Assembly: GCA_029551285.1 (NCBI GenBank)
Contig: JAKPFT010000062.1
Location: forward strand, 1 to 64,000
DNA: 64,000 nucleotides
Direction of reading: 5' to 3'
Source of the DNA: a bacterium
GTDB lineage: Bacteria; Ratteibacteria; UBA8468; B48-G9; DSTR01
Shown here one piece after another: positions 1 through 7,431 of the stretch. Numbering within the stretch: the stretch's first letter is position 1; the number at the start of each line of letters is the position of its first letter. A program made the translations under genes and the position numbers. Below the pieces are notes generated by a model. That model did not search any database, was not told the origin of the DNA, and saw only the letters and a list, made by a program, of their open reading frames with translations.

Positions 1-1
1 A

Positions 2-440
2 AGTAAGGTGGCGTTTGTGATGCTGGGAAGGACAAAAAACAAAACAACTGGGGCGGAATTTCTAAAGCAGGTGATAAGATTTTATCCCTACAAGATTAAT
101 TATATTTTAACAGACAATGGATTTGAATTTTGTTATAACGCGCTACCCAAAAATAAAAAGACAAAAAAGACACATCCCTTTGATAAAATTTGTAAAGAAA
201 ACAAAATTCAGCACAGGACGATAAAATTCAAGCATCCATGGACTAATGGCCTGGTAGAAAATTTCAACAAAAAATTATAAAACGCCGGCAGAATACCTGA
301 AAGAAACAAAACAAGTCACCCTGGGACATATTCAGACCCATTTGTCCGGGAACTGTTTAACATCTCTTCACAAAGAATTAAGAGCAGGCTACCATAGCAG
401 CAAAGGTGGAAAATTTGACAGGGACGAAACGGGACTGTAA
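2..440 (+). pseudogene. IS481-like transposase remnant (truncated, internally deleted)
   Basis: Positions 2-280 read as the second half of an rve-type (DDE) integrase core. The ILTDNGFEF block carries the second catalytic Asp and HPWTNGLVENFN carries the catalytic Glu, as in IS481-family transposases. The frame is open at the window edge, so the N-terminal part lies outside. It stops at 278-280. A different frame (279-440) resumes with KTPAEYL, the motif that normally sits about 30-40 residues after the Glu block. The linker between the two motifs is therefore missing and the frame is shifted, so the gene is dead. No inverted repeats or target duplication can be seen because the other end is outside the window. 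The family call rests on the motifs; exact IS identity is unknown. Confidence 0.75.
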
Positions 441-538
441 AATGACTTCCCGAAGACAGGTTATGAAAAATCTGCAAGCAGTAATAGACAAACTAACCCA
501 TCGTTGGCGTACATGCGGCCGCTGACCGAAGGAAAAAA

Positions 539-2662
539 ATGAGGCGCACTCTCTTTCTCTTTTTCATACTTGCTCTCGCCCTGAAGGGTGCAGAAGCACC
601 AACCAAACCGCTGATTCTTGTTTCCGGTGGCAACGCCAACGCCCGGATTGTGCTGGCTGACCGTCCGGATTTGCTCGGTCTTAACTACGCTGGCTGGAGG
701 CTGGACAAAACCAGAAGTGTCAGGTACGCGGCGGAGTTTCTTCAGCGTTATCTAAAAATGATTACCGGGGTAACTGTGCCCATAATCACTGATGTCGCAA
801 CCGGGGCCAGCCGACCCTTAATCTGCGTTGGACGCAGCCGGTTCACCGCCTTTCTGGAAAAGGAAAGGCAGGCGCTTCCTCCAGAAGGTTTTATCCTCCG
901 GCGGGAAGGTAATGTGGTGGCAATTGCAGGAGAGATTGCTCCGGAGACTGACCTTCTTGAATATCGCGGAGCTGACCGGGGAACATTTTTTGGAGTGTTA
1001 GAATTTTTAGAAAGGGTAGGGGGCGTACGGTGGTACTTCCCTCATGAACTCGGTGCAGTCATTCCGAAGAAAAATCACCTTCAGGTGGATAACCTTAACC
1101 TGGTTAAATACCCATTCTTCCCGATGCGGACCGGTGCGGTTTACCATGCGGAGACCACCGACGAATTCTCTGACTGTCTTCCGGTCACCAGGGCGGGTAA
1201 TTCCACGGGTTTTCACGTTAACCATACCCATGATGGCTGGTACCGCTATGCCGGGAAGTATCCGGAAATTTTTGCTCTGGGTCCGGATGGCCGCTCAACC
1301 GCTGTTGAAAACGAAGAAGGAGGCCATAAGGCCAACCGGCTGTGTTATTCTCAGCCGAAAGTTCTGGAACTGGAACTTCAGCACATCAAAGAATTCTACC
1401 AACAGGGAACGAAATACTGCAATTTTTCTCTGGAGCCATCAGAGAAATACGTGCGTTTTCTCCCCAAGGACCTGGAGAATATCTACCACTGCCGCTGTCC
1501 GAAATGCCAGGCTCGCTGGACAGAAGATGTTCCCAACTCCAAGGTTTCGGAAATCATCTTCGGTTATGCGGCTAACCTGGCCAGAGAAATTGGCCGGCTT
1601 TATCCGGGACGGCGACTGGCGACCGGTGCTTATTCCGGTTTTCTTTATCCACCCTCCACAGTGGAAATTCCGGAAAACCTTGATGTTATGGTTTGCACGG
1701 TAATGGGAAACGCAAAACTGGTGGCACCTGGCCACTGGAAGTACATGACGGATGTCGTGGAAAGTTGGCACCAGAGATTGAAAGGTGACCGGAGGCGCCT
1801 TTTCGTTTTTGAGTATCTGGTTTACCCCAGCTGTGAAGCCCCAACCTTTTACCCGCACACCATGAAAAAGTGGTTTCAGTTTTTGAAAGACAAAATTTCC
1901 GGGGGATTTAACAATGGGGCCTCGCCGCAACGTAACCTGATGACCTACCGGTTTTCTCTGGTTAACGGCTGGCTGTGGCACCAGTTGCTGTGGAATCCGG
2001 AGGCCGATGTGGACCAACTTCTGGAAGGGTTCTACAGTGACCTATTCGGTCCTGTCAGCAAACCAATGAAAGAACTTTTTACCCTGGCAATCAACTGCTG
2101 GGAAAACGCTCCCTGGGGGGAAGGGGTCAATCCGGGATCTGTCTCCTATGTTCCGGAGCGGTTTCTTTATCGCGATGTTTACTCGAAAGCGGCAGTAGAA
2201 AAGATGAAACTTTTTCTGGAGCAGGCCAGGAAAGAAGTGCCGGCGGATAGCGACTACCGGCGCCGGGTGGAATATTTTGGAGAGGCGTTTGAACTCTTCT
2301 TCAAGAAAGCCGCAAGTTTTCAGAAGGCAGCCGCCACTTTGCCTGAATATCGAGCCAGCAGGGTAAGTGCTGTGCCGGTGATTGACGGACGATTGGACGA
2401 GCCGGAATGGCAAAAAGCGCCGGCCATCAGGCTCACTGACTGGAAGACCGGCGAGGAGGCGCCGGTGGCTTCCGAAATAAAAATACTCCACAACGGCCGT
2501 ACCCTTTTCTTTGGAGCGCAACTGGAAACAAAAAGTTCTGAAAGTCTGGTTAGTGCTGGTAAGCGCCGTGATGATGAGGCAATTTTGAGTGATGACCGGC
2601 TCCAGATAGATTTTGATTTGCAGAAAAAAAACAGTTACAGCTTCCGGCTGTTTACCGGGTGA
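539..2662 (+). CDS. secreted DUF4838 protein with CBM9-like C-terminal domain, broken by frameshift
   Basis: The 707-residue product begins with a signal peptide (Lys/Arg, then a hydrophobic stretch to about residue 19). Residues about 60-190 resemble the alpha-glucuronidase-like N-terminal domain. The core has the DUF4838 signature: GTFFGVLEFLERVGGVRWY near 150-170 and a CRCPKC cysteine cluster near 320. From about residue 615 a CBM9/DOMON-like carbohydrate-binding domain starts (PVIDGRLDEPEWQKAP). The frame ends inside this domain at 2660-2662, and the missing half lies in the next frame (2659-2988). DUF4838 proteins are common in polysaccharide-degrading bacteria, but their reaction is not firmly known. 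The start has AAGGAAAAAA just upstream. The frameshift may be genuine decay or an assembly indel. Confidence 0.8.
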   Translation: MRRTLFLFFILALALKGAEAPTKPLILVSGGNANARIVLADRPDLLGLNYAGWRLDKTRSVRYAAEFLQRYLKMITGVTVPIITDVATGASRPLICVGRSRFTAFLEKERQALPPEGFILRREGNVVAIAGEIAPETDLLEYRGADRGTFFGVLEFLERVGGVRWYFPHELGAVIPKKNHLQVDNLNLVKYPFFPMRTGAVYHAETTDEFSDCLPVTRAGNSTGFHVNHTHDGWYRYAGKYPEIFALGPDGRSTAVENEEGGHKANRLCYSQPKVLELELQHIKEFYQQGTKYCNFSLEPSEKYVRFLPKDLENIYHCRCPKCQARWTEDVPNSKVSEIIFGYAANLAREIGRLYPGRRLATGAYSGFLYPPSTVEIPENLDVMVCTVMGNAKLVAPGHWKYMTDVVESWHQRLKGDRRRLFVFEYLVYPSCEAPTFYPHTMKKWFQFLKDKISGGFNNGASPQRNLMTYRFSLVNGWLWHQLLWNPEADVDQLLEGFYSDLFGPVSKPMKELFTLAINCWENAPWGEGVNPGSVSYVPERFLYRDVYSKAAVEKMKLFLEQARKEVPADSDYRRRVEYFGEAFELFFKKAASFQKAAATLPEYRASRVSAVPVIDGRLDEPEWQKAPAIRLTDWKTGEEAPVASEIKILHNGRTLFFGAQLETKSSESLVSAGKRRDDEAILSDDRLQIDFDLQKKNSYSFRLFTG

Positions 2663-2988
2663 TAGTGAACCCGGCCGGTCAGGTGGCTGATGGTGTTTTA
2701 ATTCTTCCTGTCGTCAAGGATTCAGTCCACCAGCAGGCCTGGGTTGAAGTCTGGAATCCGGAAGGTATTCAGGCGGTCAGCACCCGGCAGAAAAATAATT
2801 GGTTCTTAGAAGTTTCTGTTCCGGCCACTGCGTTTCCTGAAACCGCTGGAAATTTTCCCGAACAGTTAAGGTTACAAATCACCCGGGTAAACGTTTCTCC
2901 ACCCCGGGGTATCTTTGCCTGGTCGCCGATGCTGGTGGCAACATACGATTATGACCTCAGTCGACTGGCCAGGCTAATCCTGGAGTAA
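2659..2988 (+). pseudogene. C-terminal half of the CBM9-like domain of the upstream DUF4838 gene
   Basis: This frame continues the preceding protein. VNPAGQVADG corresponds to the conserved NP-x-G turn of CBM9/DOMON-like domains, which should follow directly after the YSFRL strand that ends the upstream frame. The shift is -1 (or one missing base), located about 2645-2664. There is no Shine-Dalgarno sequence before the apparent GTG at 2659, so it is unlikely to be translated separately. Joined, the protein would be about 815 residues. The stretch ends with a strand-rich tail typical of the last part of the domain. Confidence 0.75.
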
Positions 2989-3011
2989 CTAAATCTGGCA
3001 AAGCGGGAGGT

Positions 3012-6000
3012 ATGAAAAAAGGAAATTTTGCTGGCCTTCTGGTTAGGGCTATCCTTTTCTGTTTTTTCCTGGGAGCCTCCCGGGGCAGAGCGCAGAACAA
3101 CCCGCTGGCTATCCTTGATTTTGAGAAATCACTCCAGATAAATCTGACTGTGGTGGGGCAGGTACCCGAGATAGTTAGTCTGGCCGGTGGCCGGGCTGCC
3201 TGCTTATCGGCTCAGCGTCTTTCCGTTCCGGTTCACTGGTCAGCGGATATGCCAAACCCTGGTTTTCCCGGCCTGGCAGAAAAAATGGGCAAGCCGATTG
3301 TCGCAAGGCCCAGACTGGTTCTTGACCTTGACCAGAAAGTCCTGGGGCTGAATGGACCGGTGGATTTAGCCCTGGTTATTACCGTTTATGACCTCTGCCG
3401 GGTGAACAGGGATAGACAGAAGATTCTGGTGGAACTGGTCAGAAATGATGAAAAACGTTCTACGCTGCAGGTTTCTTTTGCCACCTCAGGGGACCCTTTT
3501 GCTTCAGATACCCTTCTTCAACCTCGCTGGCTCAGGAAAACACTGGTGGCTCCGGGAGTTTTGCTGGTAGACCGCCAGGAAGGCGGGGACATCGTTATCA
3601 GTCCGGAGGACCGTGTTCTTATCAGAAGGATTGAGGTTTACCGGTTGCCTGGTTCTCCCCTGGAGGAAAGAATTAGCCGTCGTTTACCGGAGATGGTCAG
3701 TTATCCAGGGTATCTTCCCCCGGTTAGCTGTCTGGATTTGTGGCGGAGGGATTTTTCTGACCTGATGGTGGCACAGGCGAAATCGTATGCTGGCCGGGCG
3801 GAGGCAGAAGAATGGCTCCGTCTTTTCCAGCGCCATCTTTTCTGGACCAGGAAAAAGCCTCTGCCGGAAGATTTCCAGGCCCGGGGTCGGTATCTGGATA
3901 CTCTGGTGGAAAGTTCGCTGCTTGAGATGGATGAATTTTTTTATGAAGGCAAGATAGCCCTTATCAGGGAGGACACTGTCTCTTATCGGCGCCTGCTTGA
4001 CACAGTGACAAACACATTGCACCAGGTAGAAGTTGCTTCCAGCCAGTTGCGCACAAAAATTGAGGCTGAGTACCGCAGGAATTTCCCTTCGGTGTCTTTT
4101 CAGCCGGCAGCCGTAAGCCATAAGGAACGAAGGCTGGAAGAAGTCGATTCTCCAGAGAACCGGGTTACCTTTCTGTGTTTTGCCAATTCTCCCTGGGATT
4201 ACTGGGACCCGTACAATGCCACCGGTCGGTTTCTCCATTACTACGGCATTAATACCAAAGGCTATCTGGCAGGCGGTTTGTCTCTAAATGAATCCGGCCA
4301 GGTCAACCCTTCTTCCCTGAGGCATCTCCTCCAAACAATTGACCGGGAAAGAGCCTGCGGTTTTGATGTGGCCATAGGGGTGGGCCACCACGGCTATCAT
4401 CTTACCGAACACGGCAATTTGCCGGCCTGGCTGGCGCAGAAATCCGGTAAGGACAGCCTTTACGACCTGGATTTTTATGGCCGACCGCAGAAATATATGG
4501 ACATCTGGAATCCTCTGGTGCGGCAATACTTTCAGAATTCTTTACAAGCCCTGACCAGAGAGGTTCTCTCTGCTCCCCATGTTTTTCGTTACTTCTACTT
4601 CGGTGAACCGCAATGCGCCAGCGGGTACACGCGATGGGGACGACAGGCTTTTCGGGAGTATCTGAAAAAGAAGTACGGCAGTCTCAGTTCTCTGAATGCT
4701 CTCTGGAAAACAAACTACGAATCTTTTGAGGCAATTGAGCCTCCACCACCGCCGGGAGAAAAATTACGCATTCAGCCTTCAGGTCTAACCTACGAGTTTG
4801 AAACCTTCCGCCGGGAAAGTTTCAACGAATGGTGGCAGATGGCCAGGGAAGCACTGCGTCAGGGAAATTCTGAGGCTAAACTGTGGTTTGAAGGCTGGGG
4901 CCGGTTTGATTATCTGCTGCGGCACGGAATGGACCAGCTGGGCACCTTTCAAAGGGCTGACATGGCCGCGGTTCACAGCGGGGCAGCCAGCGAAGTCCAG
5001 CGGGTCTGGGGCTACTCGCTTTCCCGGGTTACCGGGACGCTGCTGTGTGATGGCGAAACTATCACCAGCGGGGATTATTACCAGGGCGGGTGTGCCAGCC
5101 TGCAACAACTTGCGGCCGCGGCCCAGTACCACCTGCTGGCTCACGTCTGGTTTGGCGCCAGAGCCTTTATGTTCTGGACAGGTACACTTACCATGAACCG
5201 TGTTTACTCTTACGGCGGCCCGTACCTTTACGATGGAGATTACCTTTCTCCGGTGAGTAGCAGTTCAGCCGCGGTGGCTCTGGTCAGACGCAAGGCCGAC
5301 CTCTACGAACCCATCCTGGCTACCACTAAAATTGTCCATCCTCAGGTAGGTATTCTTTTTTCCAGCACCTCTTTTGTCAATAGCTGGCCTTACAACGAAG
5401 TGGAACACGAAACCTATCCGTTCCATGCCTGGCTGCATCAGTCTGACTTCGGCTACTTCTACCTTCATGAAGACCTGGTCGCTGACGGCCGGGAAGACCT
5501 GATGTTTTATAAGGTAATCCTGGCTCCCTGGGCTATCTGGCTGAAACCGGAAGCAGCCAGTCGGTTGTTAGCCTGGGTGCACCGGGGCGGCACCTTAATC
5601 GCCTCTGGCCCGATTGGTGCTTTTGATCAGTACGGGCAGCCCCTTAACACCATTCTAAAAGCAGTCTTTGGCCCGGTGCAGGTCTCCTATGGTGGCCATG
5701 AAAGAACCGGCGAAAATCTTTTATCGGCCGGGTCTGTCGCCTTGTTGCGTTCTCTGGGCGATACCAATACCACTCATTTCGGCGGCTGGTACTGGAAGAT
5801 AGACTTTTCCCGGGGAAACCCTGAAGTCAAAATACTCCTGTCTCTGACGGACGGCACCCCGATACTTTACCAGGTGCCGGCAGGCTATGGAAAGGTCCTG
5901 CTGGCCACCGGACCGCTTGGTAAGAACGGACTGCGCCGGCTGGTGATGAAACAGATTGAAGAAAAGGTCGTGCCGCTGGTGCAGAAAAGCAAAGACGACG

Positions 6001-7100
6001 GTTTTCTGGTCGTGCCCAGAATGGATAGTTCTGGCCGTCTTTACCTGGGTATCTTCAACCAGAATGTCAGCGAAAGAGTGGAGGGTCTTTTGCGGGTAGA
6101 CGGTTTTTTCAACAGGGTGATGGAAAAAACTCTCGCAGGAGATTTCCCGGTACCGACCAGGTTTGAGAACGACCGCACCTGCATTGCGCTCAGTCTGGAG
6201 CCAGGGGAAAGTACTGTTTTATGTCTGGGAGAAAGATTGTCGCCTTATCGGCGGGGCAGAGAAATTCAATCTTCAGTGACTCCGGAAAGACCGCTGGTGG
6301 ACTGGAATGAGGAAAGAGCCACCTCAGTCCTGGAAAAACTGAAAAACCGAAAAATGCCTGCTTCAGTTAAAGCAGAAACATTAGCCCTGACTCTGGCGGC
6401 TCGCCGGCAGGCAGGCGCGGGGTATCTGGAAAGAGCCAGGAGACTTCTTTCTCAGGCAGAAAAGATTACGGCTGTCCCGCCACGAGTAATTTCCCCTGGA
6501 GATTTGGTGGTGGCCAGAAGAGTAAAGCAGCCGGTAGTTGTTGACGGCCTGGCCGGGGAGTGGCGGGATGTCCCGCGGTATCAGGTGAAAGGCACAGAAA
6601 AATCCGGGGGTGAGTTTGCCCTCCAGTGGGACGAGAAAAACCTTTATCTTTTAGCCGTTGTCAGGGATTCTTCCCTGAAGAAAATTGAGGAAGAAGGCGG
6701 AGATTTTAACTGGCTCTGGGCTTACGACGGGCTTCTCATGGTAATGAATACGGCCAGGACCAGTCCGCTCACTGTGGCCGGAGCGCTGTATGATGCTAAA
6801 TATCGGGCTAACCAGACCGCACTGCTGGTAAGCATCACTGGTCGCAAGTATGCTAACAGTTCCGGCGTTTTCTCCGCAGCCGGGGTGCGCAGCCAGGTGA
6901 AAGAGATACCTAACGGCTATGTCATGGAGGTGGCCATTCCCTGCCAGGGACTGATGCTTCCGGCCATGTCGGCCGCGGAGGTAGATTTTGCTTTTTCCAT
7001 AATGGACGATGGCCGGGAGATGGCTTTTGAAGAATTCTCTGACCGGGAAAACTGGCAGTTTGACACCAGCCACTTTGCCTGTCTGCGGCTGGAAGACTGA
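3012..7100 (+). CDS. secreted GH42-like (beta-galactosidase-type) protein with C-terminal CBM9-like domain
   Basis: The 1362-residue protein has a signal peptide at 1-27. Residues about 30-300 form a strand-rich N-terminal region with no clear family. A TIM barrel of GH42 / clan-A type follows at about 385-740. FYFGEPQCASGYTRWG places a likely acid/base Glu at 532, and LLCDGETI places a likely nucleophile Glu at 682. The insert YLKKKYGSLSSLNALW after the first Glu is typical of GH42 proteins. A Rossmann-like trimerisation-type domain follows (QVGILFSS near 775). The C-terminal 190 residues are a CBM9-like domain (PVVVDGLAGEWRDVP). A GGGAGG Shine-Dalgarno lies 6 nt before the ATG. It sits 23 nt after the broken DUF4838 gene, so the two probably formed one export-and-degradation operon. 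The substrate cannot be read from sequence. Confidence 0.75.
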   Translation: MKKGNFAGLLVRAILFCFFLGASRGRAQNNPLAILDFEKSLQINLTVVGQVPEIVSLAGGRAACLSAQRLSVPVHWSADMPNPGFPGLAEKMGKPIVARPRLVLDLDQKVLGLNGPVDLALVITVYDLCRVNRDRQKILVELVRNDEKRSTLQVSFATSGDPFASDTLLQPRWLRKTLVAPGVLLVDRQEGGDIVISPEDRVLIRRIEVYRLPGSPLEERISRRLPEMVSYPGYLPPVSCLDLWRRDFSDLMVAQAKSYAGRAEAEEWLRLFQRHLFWTRKKPLPEDFQARGRYLDTLVESSLLEMDEFFYEGKIALIREDTVSYRRLLDTVTNTLHQVEVASSQLRTKIEAEYRRNFPSVSFQPAAVSHKERRLEEVDSPENRVTFLCFANSPWDYWDPYNATGRFLHYYGINTKGYLAGGLSLNESGQVNPSSLRHLLQTIDRERACGFDVAIGVGHHGYHLTEHGNLPAWLAQKSGKDSLYDLDFYGRPQKYMDIWNPLVRQYFQNSLQALTREVLSAPHVFRYFYFGEPQCASGYTRWGRQAFREYLKKKYGSLSSLNALWKTNYESFEAIEPPPPPGEKLRIQPSGLTYEFETFRRESFNEWWQMAREALRQGNSEAKLWFEGWGRFDYLLRHGMDQLGTFQRADMAAVHSGAASEVQRVWGYSLSRVTGTLLCDGETITSGDYYQGGCASLQQLAAAAQYHLLAHVWFGARAFMFWTGTLTMNRVYSYGGPYLYDGDYLSPVSSSSAAVALVRRKADLYEPILATTKIVHPQVGILFSSTSFVNSWPYNEVEHETYPFHAWLHQSDFGYFYLHEDLVADGREDLMFYKVILAPWAIWLKPEAASRLLAWVHRGGTLIASGPIGAFDQYGQPLNTILKAVFGPVQVSYGGHERTGENLLSAGSVALLRSLGDTNTTHFGGWYWKIDFSRGNPEVKILLSLTDGTPILYQVPAGYGKVLLATGPLGKNGLRRLVMKQIEEKVVPLVQKSKDDGFLVVPRMDSSGRLYLGIFNQNVSERVEGLLRVDGFFNRVMEKTLAGDFPVPTRFENDRTCIALSLEPGESTVLCLGERLSPYRRGREIQSSVTPERPLVDWNEERATSVLEKLKNRKMPASVKAETLALTLAARRQAGAGYLERARRLLSQAEKITAVPPRVISPGDLVVARRVKQPVVVDGLAGEWRDVPRYQVKGTEKSGGEFALQWDEKNLYLLAVVRDSSLKKIEEEGGDFNWLWAYDGLLMVMNTARTSPLTVAGALYDAKYRANQTALLVSITGRKYANSSGVFSAAGVRSQVKEIPNGYVMEVAIPCQGLMLPAMSAAEVDFAFSIMDDGREMAFEEFSDRENWQFDTSHFACLRLED

Positions 7101-7106
7101 GTTGCC

Positions 7107-7319
7107 GTGGCTTCTGAATTTGAGGCTATTTACCAGGAGAAATTGGTTGGAAAGTTATTAACGCGGGTTATCAGACTGCCGGGGGAGAAAGAAGTTTTCC
7201 GTCAGGGCTTATTGAAGGCTGGTGGCATTGCCCCTTTAATCTTTGCTGCAGTCGCCCCTGGTGGCTATCTTAAACGGGTGTGCGGGGAAAAATTTCCGCA
7301 TCTTCAGCCATCTTTCTAA
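7107..7319 (+). CDS. short unrecognised ORF, possibly a gene remnant
   Basis: A 70-residue frame opens with GTG right after the GH42-like gene. It reads like real coding sequence (amphipathic helices, then a hydrophobic GGIAPLIFAAVAPGGY). I do not recognise a family. There is no clear Shine-Dalgarno, and its 3' end overlaps a coding-like stretch on the other strand. It may be a remnant of a longer gene or chance. Confidence 0.2.
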   Translation: MASEFEAIYQEKLVGKLLTRVIRLPGEKEVFRQGLLKAGGIAPLIFAAVAPGGYLKRVCGEKFPHLQPSF

Positions 7320-7389
7320 CTTTAATTCTTTCGTTTTTTTCCGTAATCCCCATGTTTCTCGGGTCAGTTTTGATGACAGCTTTCACCAT
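7270..7389 (-). pseudogene. short coding-like remnant, possible DUF2252 N-terminal fragment
   Basis: The minus strand encodes 39 residues rich in Lys, Glu and Arg (DPRNMGITEKNERIKVRKM), which look far more protein-like than the opposite frame. The frame is also open for about 17 codons upstream of the ATG. The KVRKMAEDAEIF segment loosely resembles the start of DUF2252 proteins (K-Y-x-x-M-x-x-x-F-x-F-F-R-G-T). The glycine motif expected next is absent, so it would be a truncated relic. The family link is weak and based on memory of the motif. The rest of 7101-7431 holds nothing else I can identify. Confidence 0.3.
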
Positions 7390-7431
7390 ACGACTATGAT
7401 CGTTGAGCCGGCCAATCTGACAGGTAAAAAC

